Source: an uncultured Collinsella sp. | GTDB taxonomy: Bacteria; Actinomycetota; Coriobacteriia; Coriobacteriales; Coriobacteriaceae | Reading direction: 5' to 3' | DNA: 64,000 nucleotides | NCBI GenBank assembly: GCA_900541645.1 | Contig: UQKQ01000008.1 | Location: 1 to 64,000 of the forward strand | Part shown: piece by piece, positions 37,664-46,036 of the stretch | How the letters are laid out: every line of letters begins with the position of its first letter | Position numbering within the stretch: position 1 is the stretch's first letter | Notes under the pieces: model-generated | What the model saw: only the letters and a program-made list of their open reading frames with translations | What the model was told of the DNA's origin: nothing | The model's database searches: none | Translations under genes and position numbers: made by a program

Positions 37664-38707
37664 ATGTCGTTTGGCAAGTTCTTTAAAGATGCACTGCTTC
37701 CCGTCGCCGTGTGGACGTGCGGCGTGCTGCTGAGCTGCTTTGTGCTGACGGTCGCCGGCGCACCCGTTTCTATCGTGGTCGTGGCGGTTGGCGTGTCCTT
37801 TATCTTCGGTATGCTCGGCATCGTGATCGAGTACGCTCGCCGTCGCCGTTTTCTGCGTCAGTTGGAGCGCGCGGCAGAGGAGCTCGAGAGTCCCGCATGG
37901 GTGCAGGAGATGGTGCAATGCCCAACCTATGCCGAGGGCGAGCTCGAGTACGAGGTCCTGTGCCGGGTGGGCAAAGCCGCCTGCGACGAGGTTGCCGAGG
38001 GCCGGCGTCAGACCGAAGACTATCGCGACTATATCGAGAGCTGGGTTCACGAGGCCAAGCTGCCCCTGGCGGCGGCCCACCTGATTTTGGAAAACCTGGA
38101 CGGCAGCGAAGACGACCTGTCGCGTGTGGATGACCTGGGTCGCGAGCTGGCTCGCATGGAGTGCTATATCGACCAGGCGCTGTACTATGCGCGCTCGGAA
38201 GTCGTGGAGCGCGACTACCTGATTCGCCGTTGGGATCTCAAGACCCTGGTGACGGGCGCGATTAAAGCCAACGCGCGCGAGCTTATCGCGGCGCACGTGG
38301 CTCCGGTGTGCGAGAACCTCGACTTTGAGGTCTTTACCGACGAGAAGTGGCTCGAGTTTATTCTAGGCCAGCTTATTCAGAACAGCATCAAATATGCGCG
38401 CGAGGACGGCGCAAAGATCGTGTTTTCGGGCGCGTTGCTGGACGAGGGCCTGGCGAGCGAACGCATCGAGCTTACCGTCGCGGACAACGGCTGCGGCGTG
38501 AGCGCGGCCGACCTGCCGCGCGTGTTCGAGAAGGGTTTTACCGGCGACAACGGCCGCACCACCAAGCGCGCAACGGGCATCGGCCTCTACCTGGTGGCGC
38601 GCCTGTGCTCCAAGATGGGCATCGACGTCACCGCGGCATCCGAGCCCGGCGAAGGCTTCGTCGTAACATTCGCGTTTTCAACGAATAAGTTTCAATATTT
38701 CGAGTAA
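37664..38707 (+). CDS. Intramembrane-sensing histidine kinase, BceS-like
   Basis: A 347-residue kinase with two N-terminal transmembrane helices (about 10-31 and 36-56) and almost no extracytoplasmic loop, the hallmark of intramembrane-sensing kinases. The H box is SWVHEAKLPLAAAHLIL with His129, the N box LGQLIQNSIKYAREDG, and G boxes VADNGCGVS and GIGLYLVARLCSKMG. The HE.K.P H box is typical of BceS/GraS kinases, which sense antimicrobial peptides through a partner ABC transporter. None is present here, so a different sensing partner is possible. A terminator follows. Confidence 0.9.
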   Translation: MSFGKFFKDALLPVAVWTCGVLLSCFVLTVAGAPVSIVVVAVGVSFIFGMLGIVIEYARRRRFLRQLERAAEELESPAWVQEMVQCPTYAEGELEYEVLCRVGKAACDEVAEGRRQTEDYRDYIESWVHEAKLPLAAAHLILENLDGSEDDLSRVDDLGRELARMECYIDQALYYARSEVVERDYLIRRWDLKTLVTGAIKANARELIAAHVAPVCENLDFEVFTDEKWLEFILGQLIQNSIKYAREDGAKIVFSGALLDEGLASERIELTVADNGCGVSAADLPRVFEKGFTGDNGRTTKRATGIGLYLVARLCSKMGIDVTAASEPGEGFVVTFAFSTNKFQYFE

Positions 38708-38756
38708 CGCACGCGGCAGACGCCCACCCAAACAAAAACGTGCAGCCAAAACAAAA

Positions 38757-38791
38757 CGTGCCGCCCCAAACGGGGCGGCACGCCATCTTTT
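38757..38791 (+). terminator. Terminator of the BceRS-like operon
   Basis: A perfect 11-bp stem CGTGCCGCCCC/GGGGCGGCACG with an AAAC loop, followed by CCATCTTTTAT. Confidence 0.8.
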
Positions 38792-38805
38792 ATCAGCCAA
38801 CTCGC

Positions 38806-38936
38806 TGAAGTAAGGCTGCGAAGGCCGCGGGGCCGGGAGGGGTTTCCTAAGGGCACATCCCGCAGCCGCAACGCGGCGAGGACGTGCCCGTGGAAACCCC
38901 GCAGGCCCCGCGGCCGGTGGGAGCAACGCTACTTCA
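38806..38936. repeat. 131-nt cruciform-capable palindrome
   Basis: Nested arms: TGAAGTA/TACTTCA, GGCCGCGGGGCC/GGCCCCGCGGCC, GGGGTTTCC/GGAAACCCC and GGGCAC/GTGCCC around a small CCGC/GCGG centre. The right outer arm includes the last codons and stop of the uspA-like gene. Confidence 0.85.
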
Positions 38937-39366
38937 CGACCAAAATGTCGCAGTCCGTATTGCGCAGCAGGAACGTCGAAATCGAACCCAGCAGCGCATA
39001 CTTGATCGAGGACAGGCCGCGGGCGCCGCAGAGCACCAGGTCGGGCTTGACCACGTCGAGCATCTCGTCTTTGAGCGTCTCACGAATACGGCCGGCGCGA
39101 ATCATGACTTCGACCTCGGGAATATCGGGATTGGCCTTGGCCTCTTCGAGCTGCTTTTCGATGGAGTTCTTAAAGGCCTCCTCCAGACCGTTGACCAAAT
39201 CGACCGGATAGGAGCCGGCGCTCTCGAGCGCCGTGGAATCGATAACGTGGCCGATAATCAGCTTGGCGCCGTTGTTCGCGGCGACCTTGATGGCGCGTGC
39301 GAGCACAAAATCCTGCTGCTCAGTACCGTCGAGTGAAACAAATACCTTGGTGTAACCCTCGTTCAT
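38929..39366 (-). CDS. Universal stress protein, UspA family
   Basis: A 145-residue single-domain Usp. VFVSLDGTEQQDFVLARAIKVA opens the fold, and the ATP-binding signature GARGLSSIKYALLGSISTFLL (Gly-x2-Gly-x9-Gly-Ser) shows it should bind ATP, in the UspFG/MJ0577 class. The C-terminus is DCDILVVK, typical of the family. Such proteins support survival under starvation or envelope stress. Its stop lies in the right arm of a large palindrome that separates it from the convergent kinase gene. Its start follows a GAGGAAACC-type ribosome site. Confidence 0.93.
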   Translation of the reverse strand: MNEGYTKVFVSLDGTEQQDFVLARAIKVAANNGAKLIIGHVIDSTALESAGSYPVDLVNGLEEAFKNSIEKQLEEAKANPDIPEVEVMIRAGRIRETLKDEMLDVVKPDLVLCGARGLSSIKYALLGSISTFLLRNTDCDILVVK

Positions 39367-39615
39367 GGTTTCCTCCTTGGTCTATCGCACGGGCGCGGGG
39401 CTCGTGCGTCGGGCGGGCGCGGGTGCGTTGACCGCCGGACACTTTATCTTGTTGCAGTTATACCCAAGGATTTCGGTTTAACTGCTCGCAATTCTGTGAA
39501 CGGGCGAGTTTTTTGGTAAGGGTAGGCGCGGTCGCACCGCCAACGGTTGATAATGGGACATCGCCCGCATCGTCCGCAGAACATCTACCGGCGGGTGTCT
39601 AACGAGGGGGTCCCT

Positions 39616-40596
39616 TTGGATATTATCGAGCTTCTAAAATCTGCCTTCATGGGCCTGGTCGAGGGCATCACCGAATGGCTGCCCGTTTCGTCGACGGGCC
39701 ACATGATCTTGGTGGACGAGTTCGTCAAGATGAACGTGAGCGAGACGTTCTGGAATATGTTCCTGGTCGTGATTCAGCTCGGCGCCATTCTGGCCGTCTG
39801 CGTGCTGTTTTTCCACGAGCTCAACCCGTTCTCGCCCAGCAAGGGCAAGGAGGGCCGTCGCGACACCTGGGTGCTGTGGGGCAAGATTGTGCTCGGTTGC
39901 ATTCCTGCGGCGGCGATCGGCCTGCCGCTCAACGACTGGATGGAGGAGCATTTCTACAACGCTCCCGTCGTGGCGCTGGCGCTCATTGTGTACGGCGTGC
40001 TGTTTATCGTGATCGAGAACTGGCGCGCGAGCAAGCGCGAGGAAATGGCCGTTGCCGGTTCGTTTGGTTCGCGTGCTGTGGTGTCGGGTGGACGTCCCGC
40101 CGGTGCGCACTTTGCGGCGCCCCCCACGGCTACCGCTGAGGATGAGGACGATGACGAGAATCTGGACTTTGGTTCCATCGCCACGCTCGAGGACCTCAGC
40201 TGGAAGACTGCGCTGGGTATCGGCTGCTTCCAGGTGCTTTCGCTGGTGCCTGGTACGTCTCGCTCCGGTTCTACCATCATCGGCGGCCTGCTTTTGGGCT
40301 GCACGCGCTCGGTGGCGTCTAAGTTTACGTTCTTCCTGGCTATTCCCGTTATGTTTGGCGCGAGTGCGCTCAAGCTGGTCAAGTACTTCATCAAGGGCGG
40401 CACGTTCGGCACCAACGAGATCGCCATCTTGGGCGTGGGCTGCGTTGTGGCCTTTGTGGTTTCGCTTATCGCCATCAAGTGGCTCATGGGCTTCGTCCGC
40501 CGTCACGACTTCAAGTGCTTCGGAGTCTACCGCATCATCCTGGGCATCGTAGTGCTCGCATACTTCTTCGTTCTGGAGCCGATGCTCGGCCTCTAA
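39616..40596 (+). CDS. uppP: Undecaprenyl-diphosphatase UppP/BacA
   Basis: A polytopic membrane phosphatase that recycles the cell-wall lipid carrier and gives bacitracin resistance. FMGLVEGITEWLPVSSTGHMILVDEF holds the first conserved motif with the catalytic Glu/Ser, and LVPGTSRSGSTIIGGLLLG the second. A TTG start is chosen: it follows GAGGGGG by 5 nt and begins the protein as MDIIELLKSAF like other family members. Between the motifs there is an extra acidic stretch (about residues 150-200) with a run of Asp and Glu. Length 326 against a usual 265-280. It stands two genes from a BceRS-like system. Confidence 0.93.
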   Translation: MDIIELLKSAFMGLVEGITEWLPVSSTGHMILVDEFVKMNVSETFWNMFLVVIQLGAILAVCVLFFHELNPFSPSKGKEGRRDTWVLWGKIVLGCIPAAAIGLPLNDWMEEHFYNAPVVALALIVYGVLFIVIENWRASKREEMAVAGSFGSRAVVSGGRPAGAHFAAPPTATAEDEDDDENLDFGSIATLEDLSWKTALGIGCFQVLSLVPGTSRSGSTIIGGLLLGCTRSVASKFTFFLAIPVMFGASALKLVKYFIKGGTFGTNEIAILGVGCVVAFVVSLIAIKWLMGFVRRHDFKCFGVYRIILGIVVLAYFFVLEPMLGL

Positions 40597-40640
40597 CTTA
40601 GTCGACGCTGCGCGGCGGCCAGGGCGACAACTTGTCATTC

Positions 40641-40682
40641 AAAGGGGGTGGCATGACCAAAAGGTCTATGCCGCCCCCTTTT
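40641..40682 (+). terminator. Intrinsic terminator after uppP
   Basis: AAGGGGGTGGCAT pairs with ATGCCGCCCCCTT (one mismatch) across a 15-nt loop, followed by TTTT. Confidence 0.85.
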
Positions 40683-40755
40683 CATGCCAATTTGTTCGCC
40701 CTGGCCGCCGCTCGCTACCGTTGCCATGACATCGGTGGCTCCGTGATTGGTACAT

Positions 40756-40802
40756 TGGGGTCAGGTTTCTTTGCACCAACGTGGTGCAGACTAACCTGAC
40801 AC
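40756..40802. repeat. TTTGCACCAAC repeat, copy 1 (pairs with 51011-51061)
   Basis: GTCAGGTT/AACCTGAC outside and TGCACCA/TGGTGCA inside make a nested hairpin. A second copy lies between the glucokinase and pyrophosphatase genes. Nothing else is seen in the 356-nt gap except the uppP terminator and a candidate -10 (TATACT at 40886-40891) for the helicase gene. Confidence 0.8.
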
Positions 40803-40952
40803 CTTTGCGCCAAATCCGCTGGGGCGGACCTGACGGCGGCGCACGGAGTCGTGGTGTGATTTGCGTCGGTGTCCGCGCGGCTCGGTATACTGGTACGGCT
40901 CAAACTATGGCGCTGCCCGCAGGCGCGCCGTCTGTCAGATGAGGAGTCGCCC

Positions 40953-43832
40953 ATGACCCAGCCCTTGCCCTGGGAAAAGAACGCCGCGGTACCCGTGCCG
41001 CTCGATGCATACACCGCCCCCGCTGCGCCGGAGCCCGAGCTCGTTCCGCTCGACATCTATGACGCTCCCGCGCCGGCGCCCAAGCCTATCAAGCCGCTCG
41101 TCGACATCGACAGCCTTAATCCCGCCCAGCGCGAGGCGGTCCTGTCCACCGAGGGCCCGTTGCTGGTGCTCGCCGGCGCCGGCTCGGGCAAGACCCGCGT
41201 CTTGACCTTCCGCATCGCACATATGCTCGGCGACCTGGGCGTTAAGCCTTGGCAGGTTCTTGCCATTACGTTTACCAACAAGGCTGCGGCCGAGATGCGC
41301 GAGCGTCTGGCGGCACTCATCCCCAGCGGCACTCGTGGCATGTGGGTGTGCACCTTCCATGCCATGTGCGTGCGCATGCTGCGCGAGGACGCCGACCTGC
41401 TGGGCTATACCGGTCAATTCACCATCTACGATGACGACGACTCAAAGCGCATGGTGCGCGACATTATGCAGGCGCTCGGCATCGAGCAAAAGCAGTTCCC
41501 CATCAACATGATCCGCAGCAAGATCAGCTCTGCTAAAAACGCCATGATCGGGCCCGAGGACATGCTCAAGAGCGCCGATAGCCCCAACGACAAAAAGGCC
41601 GCGCAAGTCTACCTGGAGCTGGAGCGCCGCCTGCGCGCCGCCAACGCGATGGACTTCGACGACCTGCTCGTGCGCACGCTCGAGCTACTGCGCACCCGCC
41701 CCGAGGTGCTCGACAAGTACCAGGAGCGCTTCCGCTACATTAGCGTCGACGAGTATCAGGACACCAACCACGTCCAGTACGAGATCGCCAACCTGCTGGC
41801 CGCCAAGTACCAAAACCTCATGGTCGTGGGCGACGACGACCAGTCCATTTACAGCTGGCGTGGCGCCGACATCACCAACATCCTGGACTTTGAGCAGGAC
41901 TTTAAAAACTGCAAGACCGTCAAGCTGGAGCAGAACTATCGCTCTACGGGTCATATCCTGAGCGCCGCCAACGCCGTGGTGCGTCACAACTCGCAGCGCA
42001 AGGACAAGCGCCTGTTTACGGCCGAGGGCGATGGCGAGAAGATTCAGGCTTTCCAGGCAAGCGACGAGCGCGACGAAGGTCGCTGGATTGCCGGCGAGAT
42101 CGAAAAGCTGCATGCCAAGGGTACAAGCTACGACGATATCGCCGTGTTCTACCGCACCAACGCCCAGTCGCGTATCCTCGAAGATATGTTCCTGCGCGCG
42201 GGCGTGCCCTACAAGATCGTCGGCGGCACGCGATTCTTCGACCGCGCCGAGATTCGCGACGTCATGGCCTACCTCAAGATGATCGTGAACCCGGCCGACG
42301 AGATGAGCGTCAAGCGCGTCATCAACACGCCGCGCCGCGGCATCGGCTCCACCTCGATTCAAAAGATCGAGCAGCTGGCGCGCGACAACCGCTGCTCGTT
42401 CTTCCAAGCCTGCGAGATCGCGTGCGCCGAGACGGGCATGTTTAGCGCCAAGGTCCGCAATGGCCTGTCGAGCTTTGTGTCGCTGGTGCGCGAGGGCCGC
42501 CGCATGGACGGCGAGCTCAAGGACGTTGTCGAGATGATTGTCGACAAGACGGGCCTGCTGCAGGCCTTTCGCGCCGAGGGCACCATGGAGGCCGAGAGCC
42601 GCGCCGAGAACATCCAGGAATTCCTGGGCGTGGCCGCCGAATTTGAGGAGACGCACGAGGATATCGAGGGTACGCTCGAGAGCTTAGAGGAGCTGCGCGC
42701 GGCCGGTGTTGCCGACGTGCCTGCCGGCGCCGAGCCCGAGCCCGTCGTGGTGAGCGCACCTGCGCCCGAGCCGGGACCGTCTGCCCCGGTATCCTCGTTT
42801 GAGGCGCTCGTTGGCGCGCGTGATGCCGCAGGTTCCAATCCGCTCGATAGCCTAGCCGCCCCGGCGCTCTCGCCGCAGGATGCCCTGGCTGCCGCCATTG
42901 CGGGCAACGCGTATGCCGCGCCGACGGAGATGCCGGCGGGTGCCGTGCATGCCGACGAGATCGAGCGCACCTACGGTCCGCTCACCTGTAAGGCGCTTCC
43001 TGCTCTCATGGAGTGGCTGGCCCTGCGCTCCGACTTGGATTCCCTGGCCGGCGAGACGCATGCCATTACCATGATGACCATCCACTCCGCCAAGGGCCTG
43101 GAGTTCCCGGCGGTGTTCGTGGCCGGCATGGAGGAGGGTATCTTCCCGCACGTGCACGACTTTGGCGGCAGCGATGACCCGGGCAAGCTCGAGGAAGAGC
43201 GTCGCCTGGCCTACGTCGCCATCACGCGTGCCCGTAAGCGCCTGTTCCTGACCTATGCGGCCACGCGTCGCACCTACGGCTCGACCTCTGCCAACCCGCG
43301 CTCGCGCTTCCTCAATGAGATTCCGTTTGAGGATATCGAGTTTAGCGGTATCGGTTCTGCCGGTTTTGAGGGCACGGGCTGGGAGAAGCGCGGCGACCGT
43401 CACGGCACCTTTGGCTCGGGCATGGGTTCGGATATGTATGGCGGCAGGGTGTTCGGTTCGCATACGCGCTCGACCGGCGGTTCCGGTTCGCGCGGCGGAT
43501 CGAGCTTTGACGATTTCTTTGGCGGCAGCAGCTACGGGACCGAGCGCCATCGTGGGGTCTCGCCCGACGCCGGCCGTGTTGCCTCGACCTTTGGTTCGGG
43601 TGCGCCGCGAGCCAAAAAGCCGTCATCTAAGGTGTCGCCGACGGTGGAGCGCAAGGTCGATCGCGCCAGCGCATCGCAGGACTTTGCCGTGGGCGATACC
43701 GTGAGCCACAAGACCTTTGGCACGGGTACCGTGATCTCGGTCGCCGGAGACATGATCGAGGTCCAGTTCGAAAAGACCGGCCAGACCAAAAAGCTCATGA
43801 AGGGATTCGCTCCGATCGTCAAGCTGTCATAA
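40953..43832 (+). CDS. pcrA: PcrA/UvrD superfamily 1A DNA helicase
   Basis: ATP-dependent 3'-5' DNA helicase for repair and replication restart. The 959-residue protein has LNPAQREAVLSTEGPLLVLAGAGSGKT (Q motif and Walker A), AITFTNKAAAEM (Ia), DEYQDTN (II), GDDDQSIYSWRGA (III), EQNYRST (IV), VMTIHSAKGLEFP-like motif V and VAITRARKRLFLTYA (VI). An Ala/Pro-rich insertion (about residues 580-680) interrupts the 2B/2A region and a Ser/Gly-rich linker leads to the C-terminal Tudor-like RNA-polymerase-binding domain (VGDTVSHKTFGTGTVISVAG). GAGGAG precedes the ATG. Confidence 0.97.
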   Translation: MTQPLPWEKNAAVPVPLDAYTAPAAPEPELVPLDIYDAPAPAPKPIKPLVDIDSLNPAQREAVLSTEGPLLVLAGAGSGKTRVLTFRIAHMLGDLGVKPWQVLAITFTNKAAAEMRERLAALIPSGTRGMWVCTFHAMCVRMLREDADLLGYTGQFTIYDDDDSKRMVRDIMQALGIEQKQFPINMIRSKISSAKNAMIGPEDMLKSADSPNDKKAAQVYLELERRLRAANAMDFDDLLVRTLELLRTRPEVLDKYQERFRYISVDEYQDTNHVQYEIANLLAAKYQNLMVVGDDDQSIYSWRGADITNILDFEQDFKNCKTVKLEQNYRSTGHILSAANAVVRHNSQRKDKRLFTAEGDGEKIQAFQASDERDEGRWIAGEIEKLHAKGTSYDDIAVFYRTNAQSRILEDMFLRAGVPYKIVGGTRFFDRAEIRDVMAYLKMIVNPADEMSVKRVINTPRRGIGSTSIQKIEQLARDNRCSFFQACEIACAETGMFSAKVRNGLSSFVSLVREGRRMDGELKDVVEMIVDKTGLLQAFRAEGTMEAESRAENIQEFLGVAAEFEETHEDIEGTLESLEELRAAGVADVPAGAEPEPVVVSAPAPEPGPSAPVSSFEALVGARDAAGSNPLDSLAAPALSPQDALAAAIAGNAYAAPTEMPAGAVHADEIERTYGPLTCKALPALMEWLALRSDLDSLAGETHAITMMTIHSAKGLEFPAVFVAGMEEGIFPHVHDFGGSDDPGKLEEERRLAYVAITRARKRLFLTYAATRRTYGSTSANPRSRFLNEIPFEDIEFSGIGSAGFEGTGWEKRGDRHGTFGSGMGSDMYGGRVFGSHTRSTGGSGSRGGSSFDDFFGGSSYGTERHRGVSPDAGRVASTFGSGAPRAKKPSSKVSPTVERKVDRASASQDFAVGDTVSHKTFGTGTVISVAGDMIEVQFEKTGQTKKLMKGFAPIVKLS

Positions 43833-43839
43833 TCCCGGC

Positions 43840-43968
43840 GGACCTGGGCGGGCGTATGGGGCAACATCGCCTGCTCGGGCAGTCCTGCTCGCACGGAGAG
43901 CACATTAAGTGCTCTCCGGCTCGTGCGGAACTCGCGATCGATGTTGCCCCATACGCCCGCCCAGGTCC
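43840..43968. repeat. 129-nt palindrome with 30-bp perfect arms
   Basis: Bases 43840-43869 are the exact complement of 43939-43968. Inside, GGAGAGCAC pairs with GTGCTCTCC around ATTAA. It lies between the convergent pcrA and manA genes and overlaps neither. Confidence 0.95.
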
Positions 43969-44051
43969 TTAGATAACGTTGCTTGCGAACGTCGCTTTGC
44001 CCGTTCGCTTTTTGGTCTGGAGGGCCGGGTGGGCTGATAAATAGATATGGC

Positions 44052-44089
44052 AAGGGGCTCTCCCGCACATGGACGGGAGAGCCCCTTGT
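44052..44089. terminator. Hairpin between pcrA and manA
   Basis: A perfect 15-bp stem (CAAGGGGCTCTCCCG and complement) with an 8-nt loop, just past the manA stop. T runs are short on both strands, so termination strength is uncertain. Confidence 0.6.
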
Positions 44090-44112
44090 TGCGTTTGGGT
44101 TGTTGGTGCGAC

Positions 44113-45045
44113 CTACAGGTGGCTGATGATCAGTTCCATCTTGCCTTCGAGGTCGATGGAGCTGACGGTGCTCGGGGCCAGCAGGTGGCTTCCCTTGTGG
44201 ACGGGGTCGCCGCAGACGGTGCCTTCGCCGTTGATGACCGACAGGCACATGAAGGGCCAGCGCTGGTCGAGGGTCTTGCTGCCGTCGACACGCACACGAT
44301 CGACGGTGTAGCAGGGATTGGACTCGAGCTCGGTCACGCCGTCGACCTCGGGCGCGGTCACGGTGCCGTCGGTCGGCGCCTGAACATCAAAATCGATGCA
44401 GTCGAGGCTCTGCTCAATATGCAGCGGGCGCAGCTTGCCGTCGGTGCCGGGGCGGTCGTAGTCGTACAGGCGATAGGTCACATCGCTCGACTGCTGCGTC
44501 TCCAAAATGAGCGTACCGGTCTTGATGGCGTGCACGGTACCGGAGTCAATCTGGAAAAAGTCGCCCTTGTGAATCGGCAGCACGTTGAGCATCTCGTCCC
44601 AGCGGCCGTCCTCGATCATCTGTGCTGCCTCGGCGCGGTCCTTGGCGCGCTGTCCGACGATGATCGTGGCGCCGGGCTCGCAGTCCAGCACATACCAGCA
44701 CTCGGTCTTGCCCAGGCTGCCGTTCTCGTGCTCGGCAGCGTACTCGTCGTTGGGGTGAATCTGGATCGAAAGGTCGTCCTTGGCGTCCAGAATCTTAATG
44801 AGCAGCGGGAACTCCTTGCCCTCGCAGTTGCCAAAGAGCTCACGGTGCTCGGCCCACAGCCACGACAGCGTGTGGCCGGCATACGGGCCCTCCGCAATCT
44901 GGCAGTCGCCGTTGGGATGGGCCGAGATAGCCCAGCACTCACCGATGGGACCCTCGGGAATGTCGTAACCAAATACGGTTTCGAGCTGGCGGCCGCCCCA
45001 GATCTTCTCGTGGAAGATCGGCGTCAGTTTAATCAAATCGGACAT
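44113..45045 (-). CDS. manA: Mannose-6-phosphate isomerase, class I
   Basis: A 310-residue cupin-fold zinc enzyme interconverting mannose 6-phosphate and fructose 6-phosphate. The short bacillary form: LTPIFHEKIWGGRQLETVFGY at the start, GECWAISAHPNGDCQ, LSIQIHPNDEYAAEHENG with the zinc ligands Gln/His/Glu, then DFFQIDSGTVHAIKTGTLILETQQSSDVTYRLYDYDR with the third His and Arg catalytic site. The start at the second of two nearby ATGs is better spaced behind GGGGG. It lies next to a GntR regulator and a beta-glucoside PTS on the other side. Confidence 0.95.
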   Translation of the reverse strand: MSDLIKLTPIFHEKIWGGRQLETVFGYDIPEGPIGECWAISAHPNGDCQIAEGPYAGHTLSWLWAEHRELFGNCEGKEFPLLIKILDAKDDLSIQIHPNDEYAAEHENGSLGKTECWYVLDCEPGATIIVGQRAKDRAEAAQMIEDGRWDEMLNVLPIHKGDFFQIDSGTVHAIKTGTLILETQQSSDVTYRLYDYDRPGTDGKLRPLHIEQSLDCIDFDVQAPTDGTVTAPEVDGVTELESNPCYTVDRVRVDGSKTLDQRWPFMCLSVINGEGTVCGDPVHKGSHLLAPSTVSSIDLEGKMELIISHL

Positions 45046-45118
45046 GTTCATACCCCCATGGTGTTGTGCGGTTGCCCACTCTAAACGAGCCATAACGAGC
45101 GCCCGCATGACTACAAAA

Positions 45119-45838
45119 CTATGCCAACGTTACGTTGTGCAGCTCAAAGCGGTCACCAACGTTGCGCGAGATCGAATGCTCAAAGGCGGTGCCGCTATCC
45201 AAAAAGCCAATCTGGTTGAGCTCGAGCAGGGGAGAGCCGGGTTTGGTGTCCAGGCGCTCAGCCTCTTCCTCGGTTGCCGCTACGGCGCGAATGGTGCGGT
45301 GGAAGCTCGAAATCTTCAGCCCGCATTGCTCGCGGATGAAGCTGTAGACCGATCCATACAGGTCTTTCTTTTTAAGGCCCGGAATCAGCTCGAGGGGCAT
45401 GTAGGTGTACTCGATAACGATGGGCTTCTCGTCGACCTGGCGCACGCGCACGATGTGATAGGCAAAGTCATCCTCGGCAATTCCCAGCTGAGTCGCAACC
45501 TCTGCCGGTGGATTGACAATCGAGAAATCGTAGACCACCGAGGTTACCTTCTCCCCGCGGTGCTCATACGAAAAGCCCTGGGCGCGGTCGTTCTTGCCCT
45601 GGAAAAACGCCTTGTCGGGAAGCCCCGCCGTGTCTTTAACGTAGGTGCCCGATCCGCGCCGGCTGGTAACAAGACCCTCTTCGGTGATCTGCTCGATAGC
45701 TCGTTTGACGGTGATTTTGGAAACGCTATAGAGCTCACAGAACTCAACGACGGTGGGTAGCTTGTCGCCCGGTTTAAGAGCGCCATCCTCGATGCTTCGA
45801 CGGATATCTGCAGCTATCGCCTCGTATTTGGGAATCAT
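45119..45838 (-). CDS. GntR/HutC-family transcriptional regulator
   Basis: A 239-residue repressor-type protein. The N-terminal winged helix (PKYEAIAADIRRSIEDGALKPGDKLPT, then CELYSVSKITVKRAIEQI and GLVTSRRGSGTYV) binds DNA; the C-terminal UTRA domain (about 80-239) binds the small-molecule effector, probably a phosphorylated sugar. It is divergent from the 6-phospho-beta-glucosidase and PTS genes and shares a 302-nt region with them, so it most likely controls them. AAGGAGG is an ideal ribosome site for the chosen ATG. Confidence 0.93.
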   Translation of the reverse strand: MIPKYEAIAADIRRSIEDGALKPGDKLPTVVEFCELYSVSKITVKRAIEQITEEGLVTSRRGSGTYVKDTAGLPDKAFFQGKNDRAQGFSYEHRGEKVTSVVYDFSIVNPPAEVATQLGIAEDDFAYHIVRVRQVDEKPIVIEYTYMPLELIPGLKKKDLYGSVYSFIREQCGLKISSFHRTIRAVAATEEEAERLDTKPGSPLLELNQIGFLDSGTAFEHSISRNVGDRFELHNVTLA

Positions 45839-45946
45839 GGAACCTCCTTTCCGACATATAAGAATACGCAAGTAAGTATAACCCCCAACGAGGCACCCAT
45901 ATTACTTTTATATAAGAAGTCCGAGAAAGAAAAAACAAAAAGACGC

Positions 45947-45974
45947 TTTACTTTAGAAATTAGAGCGCTATAGT
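45947..45974 (+). promoter_or_regulatory. Candidate promoter of the beta-glucoside operon
   Basis: TTTACT, a 16-bp spacer and TATAGT. Upstream AT-rich DNA contains ATAC(8 nt)GTAT and an ACTT-T...A-AAGT inverted repeat near 45905-45921, plausible operator sites for the GntR protein. On the minus strand TTGGGG and TATTCT at 16-nt spacing could drive gntR. Confidence 0.5.
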
Positions 45975-45985
45975 TGTACGCAACG

Positions 45986-46036
45986 AACGGAACCCTGCCG
46001 CCGGCAGGGCCGACCGTTTGGGGACGGTTTTGTTTT
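45986..46036 (+). promoter_or_regulatory. Leader RNA with alternative hairpins upstream of the glucosidase gene
   Basis: CCCTGCC/GGCAGGG forms one hairpin; ACCGT/ACGGT followed by TTTTGTTTT forms a small terminator; AACGG upstream can pair with CCGTT and so compete with the terminator. This is the layout of an attenuator, but no known protein-binding motif was recognised. Confidence 0.4.
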
